In this document: in pieces, positions 1 to 6,272 of the stretch
Layout: each line of letters opens with the position of its first letter
Position numbering within the stretch: the first letter of the stretch is position 1
Origin: Nanobdellota archaeon
GTDB taxonomy: Archaea > Nanobdellota > Nanobdellia > Woesearchaeales > JAGLGH01
Length of the DNA: 7,014 bases
Direction of reading: 5' to 3'
Assembly (NCBI GenBank): GCA_023144115.1
Contig: JAGLGH010000192.1
Coordinates: 1-7,014 of the forward strand
The notes under the pieces: model-generated
The model's database searches: none
What the model saw: only the letters and a program-made list of their open reading frames with translations
What the model was told of the DNA's origin: nothing
Position numbers and translations under genes: made by a program

Positions 1-598
1 TGCATTTTTCTCGCCCATATTTAATCTGTTCTTTAGAAATATTGTAAGCAGTCACATGGCAGCCATATTTTTCAGCAGCATACTTACTGAATCCACCCCA
101 ACCGCATCCAAGTTCAAGCACTTTTTCACCTGGCTTTAGCTGCAATTTTTTGCAGACAAGATCCAGTTTATGTTCCTGAGCCTCATCAAGATTTTTTGCA
201 TTTTTCCAATATCCGCAAGTGTACTGCATTTGCTTATCCAGCATTTTTTCATAGAAATCATTATTTAAATCATAATGCAGTTCTGCTACTTCCTTTGATT
301 TTGATAAAGTCTGCATATTAAATATTTTTGAATTAACAATAGAAATAAAATGCCTCGGTGTGATGACTTTTTTATCTAATTTTACTGATAATAATTTAAA
401 GAAAAACTCATCGAGTTTTTCAACATCCCACCATCCATCCATATATGACTCTCCCATTGCAAGAGATCCGCCTGATAGCAGTCGTGAATAGAATTTTTCG
501 TTATGCACTTTGATGTCATAAGGTTTTTCACCATTAATCTTGATTCCTGCGAGATTAAAAAATTCCTGAACTGTTTGTTTTGCGCTATTTTTAATCAT
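1..598 (-). CDS. cfa: Cyclopropane-fatty-acyl-phospholipid synthase-like SAM methyltransferase, N-terminal part (runs off window)
   Basis: About 199 residues are visible, against roughly 380 in the bacterial family; the rest lies beyond base 1. Family enzymes transfer a methyl group from S-adenosylmethionine to the double bond of a lipid acyl chain at the membrane surface. The N-terminal domain carries the family signatures INGEKPYDIKVHN (about residues 20-32) and GESYMDGWW (about 50-58). It is followed by LHYDLNNDFYEKML and MQYTCGYW. The SAM-binding glycine motif LELGCGWGG is at residues 161-169, and YNISKEQ matches the family's TISxEQ motif. The catalytic C-terminal half cannot be judged. 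The ATG at 598 is favoured by a Shine-Dalgarno sequence AGGTGA five bases upstream and a TATA box further up. The gene is transcribed away from the gat operon. Archaeal lipids are normally isoprenoid ethers, so the true substrate is uncertain; methylation of an unsaturated isoprenoid, or of host or scavenged lipid, is possible. Family assignment is firm, substrate is not. Confidence 0.93.
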   Translation of the reverse strand, partial: MIKNSAKQTVQEFFNLAGIKINGEKPYDIKVHNEKFYSRLLSGGSLAMGESYMDGWWDVEKLDEFFFKLLSVKLDKKVITPRHFISIVNSKIFNMQTLSKSKEVAELHYDLNNDFYEKMLDKQMQYTCGYWKNAKNLDEAQEHKLDLVCKKLQLKPGEKVLELGCGWGGFSKYAAEKYGCHVTAYNISKEQIKYGREKC

Positions 599-603
599 GA
601 TAT

Positions 604-609
604 TCACCT
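604..609 (-). promoter_or_regulatory. Shine-Dalgarno site of the cfa-like gene
   Basis: Read on the minus strand this is AGGTGA, a perfect complement to the usual 16S rRNA 3' end, with a five-base spacer to the ATG at 598. It fixes the start codon. Confidence 0.7.
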
Positions 610-631
610 ATTTCAAGAAAAAAGATGTGGT

Positions 632-650
632 TATTTATAACTTTTTTGGA
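632..650 (-). promoter_or_regulatory. TATA/BRE promoter of the cfa-like gene (possibly bidirectional)
   Basis: On the minus strand the sequence reads CCAAAAAAGTTATAAATA: an A-rich BRE-like element followed by an archaeal TATA box (about 632-641). With usual archaeal spacing the transcript would start near 611, giving a short leader that just includes the AGGTGA site. The TATA core is nearly palindromic, so it could also fire rightward and start an RNA near 660-665. The BRE-like element, however, favours the leftward direction. Confidence 0.6.
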
Positions 651-659
651 AATAGGTAA

Positions 660-845
660 TCAAACCCTACCAGAAGTGAGTAACAAATCTGCGATTCCAG
701 GAGCACCAGCATCGTCAGGTCAAATCTCCTTCAATTAATACTGCCTGCTCGTCGCGAGGGGTCGCTCCATCCGGGAACGCAGAGCCTTCTTAAAACACAT
801 CCAAAGATTTGAAGGTGCTTGTGCTCCTTTAAGTCTGACTTTTTA
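660..845 (+). ncRNA. Candidate structured non-coding RNA or leader, class unknown
   Basis: The segment is visibly richer in G and C than the rest of the intergenic DNA and has no convincing reading frame. It can form a long stem: 699-706 (AGGAGCAC) pairs fully with 821-828 (GTGCTCCT). After a one-base mismatch 708-711 pairs with 816-819, and after an asymmetric loop 721-727 (CAAATCT) pairs with 805-811 (AGATTTG). The top holds a tight hairpin GCGA-GGGG-TCGC (754-765). An alternative helix, 728-734 (CCTTCAA) with 809-815 (TTGAAGG), excludes the 721-727 pairing. A TATA-like element lies about 26 bases before 660 and a run of five T follows at 840-844, favouring the plus strand. I looked for tRNA, RNase P and SRP RNA signatures and found none that fit. 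It could be a stand-alone RNA or a leader read through into gatC. Ends and strand are inferred. Confidence 0.42.
840..844 (+). terminator. Possible T-run terminator of the candidate RNA
   Basis: Five consecutive T residues follow directly after the structured segment and before the gatC promoter. Archaeal RNA polymerase commonly terminates at such T-tracts. A single short T-run is weak evidence on its own. Confidence 0.3.
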
Positions 846-856
846 CTTACTACCAG

Positions 857-872
857 ACAAAAGTTTTATAAA
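857..872 (+). promoter_or_regulatory. BRE/TATA promoter of the gatC operon
   Basis: CAAAAG (BRE-like, 858-863) is followed by TTTTATAAA (864-872). The TATA centre is about 28 bases before the ATG at 897, so transcription should begin at or within a few bases of the start codon, giving a leaderless message. No Shine-Dalgarno site precedes this ATG, which is consistent. Confidence 0.65.
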
Positions 873-896
873 GAATCTCCTCCTTTAAAACCTATC

Positions 897-1181
897 ATGG
901 AAGTGACAAGGGAAATGATAGCCCATGTGGCTGGGCTTGCGAGGCTGAATCTCACACATGAAGAGATTGAGAAGTTTACTCCGCAGCTTAAAGAAGTAAT
1001 TGAAGCATTCTCACAATTAGCTGCAGAAAATACAACTGGTGTAAAACCAAGTTTTCATCCTATTGAACTCAAGAACGCACTTAGAGAAGATTCTGTCAAA
1101 GAGTGCATAAGCCAGGAACAGGCTCTAAGAAATGCTAAGCATAAGAAAGACGGCTATTTCAAAGGACCAAAGGCGGTTTAA
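897..1181 (+). CDS. gatC: Asp-tRNA(Asn)/Glu-tRNA(Gln) amidotransferase subunit GatC
   Basis: This 94-residue protein matches the usual GatC length. GatC is the small subunit that wraps around GatA at its interface with GatB and stabilises the cytoplasmic GatCAB amidotransferase. Visible family features are the N-terminal helix HVAGLARLNLTHEEIEKF (residues 10-27) and the middle segment GVKPSFHP. The stretch LKNALREDSVKE, the GatC version of the LREDxV motif, follows. The frame stays open upstream to an ATG at 819, which would add 26 residues. I reject that start because the extension has no GatC character, overlaps the candidate RNA and precedes the TATA box at 864-872. The ATG at 897 fits a leaderless transcript. 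It is the first gene of the operon and ends one base before the next start codon. The assignment is secure; whether Asn, Gln or both are made cannot be read from this subunit. Confidence 0.95.
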   Translation: MEVTREMIAHVAGLARLNLTHEEIEKFTPQLKEVIEAFSQLAAENTTGVKPSFHPIELKNALREDSVKECISQEQALRNAKHKKDGYFKGPKAV

Positions 1182-1182
1182 A

Positions 1183-1902
1183 ATGTTAAATATTGATTTG
1201 CATATCCATAGTCTGCACAGCGGTCATGCATACGGAACTATTTATGATATTATGGAAGAAGCAAGCAAAAAAAAGATGAAGATGATTGCTATAACTGACC
1301 ATGGACCTTCTCTCACTGGTTCTGCACCAGAAACACATTTCTTGATGGGTGCCAGGGCACCTAAAGAACATAAAGGCGTAAAAGTCTTATGGGGATGCGA
1401 AGCCAATATCATCAATGAGCAGGGTGATCTGGATATCAGTGAGGAAATAATTAAAAAATTAGATATAATTCTTGTACAAACACATTTGCCTACACCTTAT
1501 AAAGATCTTGGCAAAGAGAAAAATACAGAAGCAATGATAAGATGTTTTAAAAAATATCCAATACATATATTCAGCCATCCTAACTTTATAAGCTATGATT
1601 ATGACTTTGAAAAAGTATGTGAATCTGCTTGTGAAAACAATATTTTGCTTGAATTGAATCTTGCAACATTGGGCAAAACAAGAAATAATAAAACCAATTT
1701 CATTTATCTGAAGAAAATGATTGAGATTGCCAGAAAACACAACAAGAAGATTATAATTAATTCAGATGCGCATTTTTTATCAGAGATAGGGGATGATAGT
1801 ATCTTAAAAGAATATTGGGAAGAATTAGATTTAAGTGAGGATATTATAATTAATAATTATCAGGATGAGCTATTGGAATTTTTAAGGAGTAAAAATGAAT
1901 AA
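1183..1902 (+). CDS. YcdX-like PHP-domain metal-dependent phosphatase
   Basis: The 239-residue protein is a complete PHP-superfamily domain, closest in pattern to the YcdX-type phosphatases, which bind three metal ions and hydrolyse phosphoesters. All expected ligands are present in order: DLHIHS (H7, H9), H15, TDHG (H40), CEAN (E73), QTH (H101), SHP (H132) and NSDAH (D195, H197). That full set argues for an active enzyme. No polymerase or histidinol-phosphatase-specific extension is seen. The frame is open back to an ATG at 1132, inside gatC. The ATG at 1183 is preferred because it puts the first metal motif at residues 5-10, as in YcdX, and is preceded by AGGCGG six bases upstream. It lies one base after the gatC stop and its own end overlaps the next gene, so it is surely co-transcribed with the amidotransferase genes. 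The physiological substrate is unknown; a link to tRNA or nucleotide metabolism is only suggested by position. Confidence 0.88.
   Translation: MLNIDLHIHSLHSGHAYGTIYDIMEEASKKKMKMIAITDHGPSLTGSAPETHFLMGARAPKEHKGVKVLWGCEANIINEQGDLDISEEIIKKLDIILVQTHLPTPYKDLGKEKNTEAMIRCFKKYPIHIFSHPNFISYDYDFEKVCESACENNILLELNLATLGKTRNNKTNFIYLKKMIEIARKHNKKIIINSDAHFLSEIGDDSILKEYWEELDLSEDIIINNYQDELLEFLRSKNE
1884..1889 (+). promoter_or_regulatory. Shine-Dalgarno site of the TPR-like gene, inside the PHP gene
   Basis: AAGGAG lies five bases before the ATG at 1895 and within the last codons of the PHP phosphatase gene. It supports this start and suggests coupled translation of the two overlapping genes. Confidence 0.7.
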
Positions 1903-2641
1903 TATCATAAAATTCAACAGAAAAAAGCTGCCTAAATCTTCAGCTAAGCCTCTCAGCACATCTTTTCTTGAAAAAAAGATGCTTGAGCATTATAAATCAA
2001 TGGAAACAAAAGATTTTGGAAAAACAATATTCCTTGCTGAACGCATAATTGACCTTGACAAGACAAACAAGCAGGCTTATCTTACTGCTGCTATGGCATG
2101 CTGTTATATAGATGATCAAATTACAGCAACACAATTCCTGGATGATATGCTTAAGATTTATCCATCAGATATTAATGCTCTTACTCTAAAAATAGAGATT
2201 CATGATATATTATATACTACTACCAGGAATGAACATCATTTTACAGAAGCAATTGATGCATCATCAAAAATACTTAAGATAACACACAATCCCTCTCAAA
2301 AAGTTGTAAAAGTACTGAATAAATGCAGATGCTACTGGGTGCTTGAAGAAAAAATAATCAATAAGGCTTTGGATATTGAGCCTGAGAATGAGCTGTTGTT
2401 ATATCGAAAAGCACTTAGCATAGGTTCTTTGTTTGAAGAAAATAAAGGAAGCCCAGAATCATTCTCCAGGCTTATCTCAACAATCCAGAAGATGAAAAAA
2501 CTCTATCCAGAAAGCAAGCGCACAGAAAATATTATAAAAGATACATATGAATCAATGCCTAATAATAAACTCAAAAGCCAATACAAGTATGCAATGGATA
2601 TGCCTGACTGGTATATAAATAAAGTGACAAAGATATATTAA
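1895..2641 (+). CDS. TPR-like helical repeat protein of unknown function
   Basis: I do not recognise a named family for this 248-residue protein. Its N-terminus is basic (KFNRKKLPKSSAK), after which the sequence is dominated by amphipathic helices. Two stretches look like degenerate tetratricopeptide repeats. About residues 35-90 give AERIIDLDKTNKQAYLTAA, then LDDMLKIYPSDINALTLK. About 155-175 give INKALDIEPENELLLYRKAL. The recurring 'acidic-P-x-N/D-x-x-A/L' turns are typical of TPR units. There is no signal peptide, membrane segment or catalytic motif, so a cytoplasmic scaffold or adaptor is the likeliest role. Cysteines occur as CC (about 68-69) and CRC in the middle; two pairs are not enough to claim a metal site. 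The start overlaps the PHP gene by eight bases with a good Shine-Dalgarno site, and gatA begins eight bases after its stop. Partners could be the PHP enzyme or the amidotransferase, but that is inference from position. Confidence 0.7.
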   Translation: MNNIIKFNRKKLPKSSAKPLSTSFLEKKMLEHYKSMETKDFGKTIFLAERIIDLDKTNKQAYLTAAMACCYIDDQITATQFLDDMLKIYPSDINALTLKIEIHDILYTTTRNEHHFTEAIDASSKILKITHNPSQKVVKVLNKCRCYWVLEEKIINKALDIEPENELLLYRKALSIGSLFEENKGSPESFSRLISTIQKMKKLYPESKRTENIIKDTYESMPNNKLKSQYKYAMDMPDWYINKVTKIY

Positions 2642-2648
2642 CGAGAAA

Positions 2649-4064
2649 ATGAAAACTGAAGAATTTATTGGAAAAGTAAAAAGCGGAGAGGTTGACATAG
2701 TTGAATACATCCATAAAGTTATTGAAGAATGCAAAAAAATCAATGACGAATATCATTATTTCAATAAGATAAGTGAAGAGCTTGCATTAAAGCAGGCAGA
2801 GAATATAAAGAAGAATCCTAAAGGCAAGCTTGCTGGTCTGCCTGTATCAATAAAAGACTGCATCTGCGTCAAAGGTGTGGAGACAAGGGCTGGCAGCGCA
2901 ATACTCAATGGATATAAGCCTGAATTCAATGCTACAGCCATTGAGAAAATCATAAAAGAAGGTGCAATAATAATAGGTAAAACAAGCCAGGATGAGTTTG
3001 GTTTTGGCTCATTCTCTACCAATATGGGAAAAGGCTTCCAAAAACCTCTTAATCCTTTTGACAAAGAAAGATGCTGCGGCGGTTCAAGTGGTGGTTGTGG
3101 AGGAATAGTGCAGAAGGCATCATTTCCTCATATCAGCCTGGGCGAATCAACTGGCGGTTCTATTGTAAACCCAGCATCATTCTGCGGAGTTTATGGATTA
3201 TGTCCTACATACGGAAGAGTATCAAGATACGGTCTGATTGATTACGGAAATTCTCTTGATAAGATAGGTCCAATGGCTAAAGATATAAAGGATATTGCAT
3301 TGATGCAGAAAATAATTTCAGGATTTGACAAGAATGAATCAACATCTCTCAATTCTCCTGTTGATGACTACTCTGCATATATTAGAAAAGATGTCAAGGG
3401 CATGAAAGTCGGGATAATAGATTTTGGAATCGGGGAATCTATTGATGAGCCTGTAAGGAATAAAACATTAGAAACAATTGATAAGCTGAATGCCAAAGGA
3501 GTTAAGGCAGAAAAAGTATCACTTCCTTTTTCCAAAAAATATGGAATTCCAGTATATTTCCTTATTGCTGCATCAGAAGCATCAACCAACTTAGCAAAAT
3601 ACTGCGGCATGAGATATGGAGCAAGCTCAGAATTAAATGGCAGCAGTTTTAATGAATATTTCACAAAGGTCAGGTCAGAATATCTGGGAGATGAAGCAAA
3701 AAGAAGAATAATACTTGGTACATTTGCAAGGATGGCAGGACAAAGAGATGCCTATTACATAAAGGCTGCCCAGATCAGGACAAAAGTGATTGAAGAATAC
3801 AAGAGATTGTTTAAGACTTATGATGCCCTCATAAGCCCTGCTATCAACATCCTGCCACCCAAATTTGATGAGATTGACAAGCTGTCATTATTACAGGCAT
3901 ATACAATTGATGCTCTTACTGTAAGCCCAAATCTTGCCGGGCTTCCGCATCTGTCAATCCCTACTGGAATGGTCAATAAGTTACCTTCAGGAGTCATGCT
4001 CACAGGAGATCACTTGCAGGAAGGAAAACTGATACAGCTTGCTGCTGCTTTGAGGAAAGAATGA
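2649..4064 (+). CDS. gatA: Asp-tRNA(Asn)/Glu-tRNA(Gln) amidotransferase subunit GatA
   Basis: This 471-residue protein is a full-length amidase-signature enzyme. It hydrolyses glutamine and channels the ammonia to GatB. The Ser-cisSer-Lys triad is intact: Lys69 in LPVSIKDC, Ser147 in CGGSSGGC and Ser171 in STGGSIV. Family-typical segments include DEFGFGS (115-121), a segment after the nucleophile ending in CPTYGRVSRYG, DAYYIKAAQIRTKV and NLAGLPHLSIPTG. An Asp near residue 421 (TIDALTV) matches the acidic residue that binds the glutamine amino group in studied GatA proteins. Odd points lie next to the catalytic serines: PGGSSGGS is CGGSSGGC, and DTGGSIR is STGGSIV. The conserved Asp and Arg flanking the nucleophile loop are therefore replaced. 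No strong Shine-Dalgarno site precedes the ATG, only GAG. The gene starts eight bases after the TPR-like gene and overlaps gatB by four bases (ATGA). Function as the glutaminase subunit is very likely. Confidence 0.95.
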   Translation: MKTEEFIGKVKSGEVDIVEYIHKVIEECKKINDEYHYFNKISEELALKQAENIKKNPKGKLAGLPVSIKDCICVKGVETRAGSAILNGYKPEFNATAIEKIIKEGAIIIGKTSQDEFGFGSFSTNMGKGFQKPLNPFDKERCCGGSSGGCGGIVQKASFPHISLGESTGGSIVNPASFCGVYGLCPTYGRVSRYGLIDYGNSLDKIGPMAKDIKDIALMQKIISGFDKNESTSLNSPVDDYSAYIRKDVKGMKVGIIDFGIGESIDEPVRNKTLETIDKLNAKGVKAEKVSLPFSKKYGIPVYFLIAASEASTNLAKYCGMRYGASSELNGSSFNEYFTKVRSEYLGDEAKRRIILGTFARMAGQRDAYYIKAAQIRTKVIEEYKRLFKTYDALISPAINILPPKFDEIDKLSLLQAYTIDALTVSPNLAGLPHLSIPTGMVNKLPSGVMLTGDHLQEGKLIQLAAALRKE

Positions 4065-5497
4065 CAGAAAAAATATACCATTTTAAAACCGATGTTGTGA
4101 TTGGCCTTGAGATTCACATAGAGCTTGCTACAGACAGCAAGCTATTCTGCAGCTGTTCAACACATGCAAAGCCTGGTGAGGAAGACGAGCCAAATACAAG
4201 AACCTGCCCTGTATGCCTTGGTCATCCTGGCTCAAAGCCTGTGCTCAATAAGAAAGCTGTTGATTATGCATTAAGACTATGTCTTGCTCTTGGATGCAGG
4301 ATAGCTCCTGAACTTATTTTTTCACGAAAATCATATTTCTATCCAGACATGTCAAAGAACTACCAGATAACCCAGTATGAAATACCTCTTGGAGAAAAAG
4401 GCAATATTAAACTTAGTGACAACACAAAGATAGGCCTTACCAGAGTGCACATGGAAGAAGATCCTGCTGCTCTAGTGCACCCAGCAGGGATGGCTAATTC
4501 TTCTTCTGTTCTAGTTGACTATAACAGAAGCGGAGACCCTTTATGCGAAGTTGTCACAGAACCAGAACTAACAAGCCCTGAGCAGGCAAGGGACTTCATG
4601 AAACAGCTAATCAATATCTTAAGATATCTTGGTATATTTGACATAAACCGATGCATAATCAAGGCTGATGCCAATGTTTCTATCAGGGAAAGCAATTACC
4701 AGAGAGTCGAGATGAAGAATATCACAGGCTTCAAGGATATTGAAAGAGCATTGAAATACGAGATTCAGAGGCAGAAAAAAACATTAAAAGATGGCAATGT
4801 GATAAGAAAAGAGACAAGAGCCTGGAACAGCCAGTATGGTGTCACAAGGTCATTAAGGAGCAAAGAGACTGAAGCAGATTATGGATATATAATTGACCCG
4901 GATTTAGTTCCTACTGAAATTACAAAAGAATGGGTTGATGAAATTAAAGAGAATATGCCTGAACTGCCTGATGAGAAAGTGAAGAAGTTCATGCATGATT
5001 TCAAATTAAGCATAGATGATGCTAAGGTTATTTCTGCTGATAAGGATATGGCTGAATTATTTGAAAAGGTTGTTAAAGATGTTGATGCAGTTCTGGCTGC
5101 TAAATGGATTAGACGAGAGCTTGTCAGGTGTCTGAATTATGTTAAGAAAGAACTGTGTGATGTTGATATTGCTACTAAAGAGATGAATTCATTGTTAAAG
5201 CTTATTGAAAGTAAGAAGATAACAGAGACTACAGGACAGAAGCTCATGGAAAAGCTTGTAGAAGGTTCTTTTGATGTTGAGAAGTATGTTAAGAAAGAAG
5301 GACTTGAGGCTGTAAGTGATAGTGGTGAGTTGGAGAAGCTTTGCGACGAAGCTATTGTAGAGAATGAGAAAGCAGTAGCTGAGTATAAAGAAGGCAATGA
5401 GAAGTCATTTAATTTCATTGTTGGAGCTGTTATGCGTAAGAGTAAAGGGAAGGCAGATCCTAAGGTTGTAAGAGAGATTTTGATTGGGAAGGTTTAG
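4061..5497 (+). CDS. gatB: Asp-tRNA(Asn)/Glu-tRNA(Gln) amidotransferase subunit GatB
   Basis: The 478-residue protein has full GatB length. GatB uses ATP to activate the side chain of the misacylated aminoacyl-tRNA and replaces it with an amide, using ammonia from GatA. The N-terminal cradle domain shows VIGLEIHIEL (13-22), a zinc-site pattern C30-x-C32 and C49-x-x-C52 (TCPVCLGHPG), and the segment FSRKSYFYPDMSKNYQITQ. HMEEDPAALVH, VDYNRSGDPLCEVVTEPEL and MKNITGFKDIERAL follow. A helical linker leads to the YqeY-like tRNA-binding tail, visible as SDSGELEKLCDEAIVEN through FIVGAVMRKSKGKADPKVV. There is no frameshift or truncation. The ATG at 4061 overlaps the gatA stop, and GAGG at 4052-4055 serves as its ribosome site. 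GatB rather than GatE is supported by the GatC and GatA neighbours and the absence of an inserted AspRS-like domain. It is the last gene of the operon. Confidence 0.97.
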   Translation: MTEKIYHFKTDVVIGLEIHIELATDSKLFCSCSTHAKPGEEDEPNTRTCPVCLGHPGSKPVLNKKAVDYALRLCLALGCRIAPELIFSRKSYFYPDMSKNYQITQYEIPLGEKGNIKLSDNTKIGLTRVHMEEDPAALVHPAGMANSSSVLVDYNRSGDPLCEVVTEPELTSPEQARDFMKQLINILRYLGIFDINRCIIKADANVSIRESNYQRVEMKNITGFKDIERALKYEIQRQKKTLKDGNVIRKETRAWNSQYGVTRSLRSKETEADYGYIIDPDLVPTEITKEWVDEIKENMPELPDEKVKKFMHDFKLSIDDAKVISADKDMAELFEKVVKDVDAVLAAKWIRRELVRCLNYVKKELCDVDIATKEMNSLLKLIESKKITETTGQKLMEKLVEGSFDVEKYVKKEGLEAVSDSGELEKLCDEAIVENEKAVAEYKEGNEKSFNFIVGAVMRKSKGKADPKVVREILIGKV

Positions 5498-5582
5498 TGG
5501 GTAAGTTTTCTAGTATCTATAATTTCAGCTTCTTTTCATAAAAGCATGAACTCGAATATCTTCCGGATTTATTCACAACAAA
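5498..5582 (+). other. Intergenic spacer after gatB with T-rich tracts (possible termination zone)
   Basis: No gene is visible between gatB and radC. The spacer has short T-tracts (TTTTC near 5509-5513 and again in CTTCTTTTC near 5529-5537) that could end the gat operon transcript. The only inverted repeat I see is a weak GCTT/AAGC stem (about 5528-5544). The end of the operon is placed here by elimination, not by a strong terminator. Confidence 0.3.
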
Positions 5583-5592
5583 TTTATTAAAT
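5575..5592 (+). promoter_or_regulatory. TATA-like promoter of radC
   Basis: ACAACAAA followed by TTTATTAAAT (5583-5592) resembles a BRE/TATA pair. Its centre is about 26 bases before the ATG at 5613, so the transcript should begin at the start codon. No Shine-Dalgarno site is present upstream, in line with a leaderless message. Confidence 0.55.
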
Positions 5593-5612
5593 GGTGTACA
5601 ATTAGATAATTA

Positions 5613-6272
5613 ATGAGAATTAAAGATATTTCAAAAGAAAATAGACCTAGAGAAAGATTTCTTAAAAATGGAGTAGGTGTATTAAGTAATGCTGAATTAC
5701 TTGCAATCATACTTCAAAAAGGAAATAAAAAAGAAAATGTTATTGATATGAGTAATAGATTATTATCAAAACAAGGAATTGAAAAACTTTCAGAATTATC
5801 ATTAACAGAATTACAAGAAATTGATGGAATAGGTCCTGCAAAAGCAATGCAAATTAAAGCAGTATTTGAATTTAATAAGAGATATAATCAATCTAAGCAA
5901 GAGGGTAAAATAATAAAATCTGCAAAAGATGTATTTGAATATTGTTCTCCAAGTTTATCCAATTTAACTAAAGAACATTTTATGATTTTACATTTAAATA
6001 CAGCTAATAGAATAATAAAGGATGAAATAATTTCTATTGGTACATTGAATAGTTTCATAATACATCCAAGAGAAGTATTTAAATCAGCAATTAAAGAAAG
6101 TGCAAATTCAATAATATTGGTTCATAATCATCCTTCAGGCAATATAGAAGCATCAGAAGAAGATAATGAAATAACAAAAGTACTATTTGACGCAGGAGAA
6201 TTATTATCAATTAAAATTTTAGATCACATAATCATAGGAAAAGATAAATATTATAGCTATAAAGAGAACTAA
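5613..6272 (+). CDS. radC: RadC/JAB-domain family protein
   Basis: The 219-residue protein matches RadC in length and order. An N-terminal RPRERFLKNG and LSNAELLAIILQKG region comes first. A helix-hairpin-helix DNA-binding element follows (LQEIDGIGPAKAMQIKAVFE, residues 67-86), then a C-terminal JAB/MPN metalloprotease-like domain. The metal site is complete: E138 in KDEIISIG as candidate catalytic acid, H171 and H173 in HNHPSG, and D184 in SEEDN. The segments GTLNSFIIHPREVF and DHIIIGKDKYYS are near-invariant family features. Despite its name, the family has no proven role in radiation repair; members are often found on mobile elements and near defence genes and are presumed nucleases or DNA-binding factors. 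The gene is noticeably more AT-rich than the gat operon, favouring AAT, ATA and TTA codons, which suggests a different origin. It has its own promoter, and its stop overlaps that of the convergent downstream gene. Family is certain, role is not. Confidence 0.93.
   Translation: MRIKDISKENRPRERFLKNGVGVLSNAELLAIILQKGNKKENVIDMSNRLLSKQGIEKLSELSLTELQEIDGIGPAKAMQIKAVFEFNKRYNQSKQEGKIIKSAKDVFEYCSPSLSNLTKEHFMILHLNTANRIIKDEIISIGTLNSFIIHPREVFKSAIKESANSIILVHNHPSGNIEASEEDNEITKVLFDAGELLSIKILDHIIIGKDKYYSYKEN

Noticed and set aside
707..790. SRP RNA S-domain, because of GTCAGG at 714-719 and a CCGG-containing loop on the minus strand
   Set aside because: The matching GNAR tetraloop and AGCAG strand are not in the right order or spacing on either strand.
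660..845. tRNA (with or without intron) using AGGAGCAC/GTGCTCCT as an acceptor stem
   Set aside because: The span is about 130 bases, and neither strand shows a T-arm with GTTC-type loop or a D-arm of the right form next to the stem.
1132..1182. Longer N-terminus of the PHP phosphatase
   Set aside because: It lies entirely within gatC, has no family character, and the ATG at 1183 puts the metal ligands at the positions expected for YcdX-type enzymes.
2756..3064. Minus-strand open frame of about 100 codons opposite gatA
   Set aside because: It is a shadow of the gatA coding frame, with no promoter, ribosome site or recognisable domain.
5137..5418. Serine-rich minus-strand open frame opposite gatB
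   Set aside because: Its composition is explained by the reverse complement of the gatB helical tail, and nothing else supports it.
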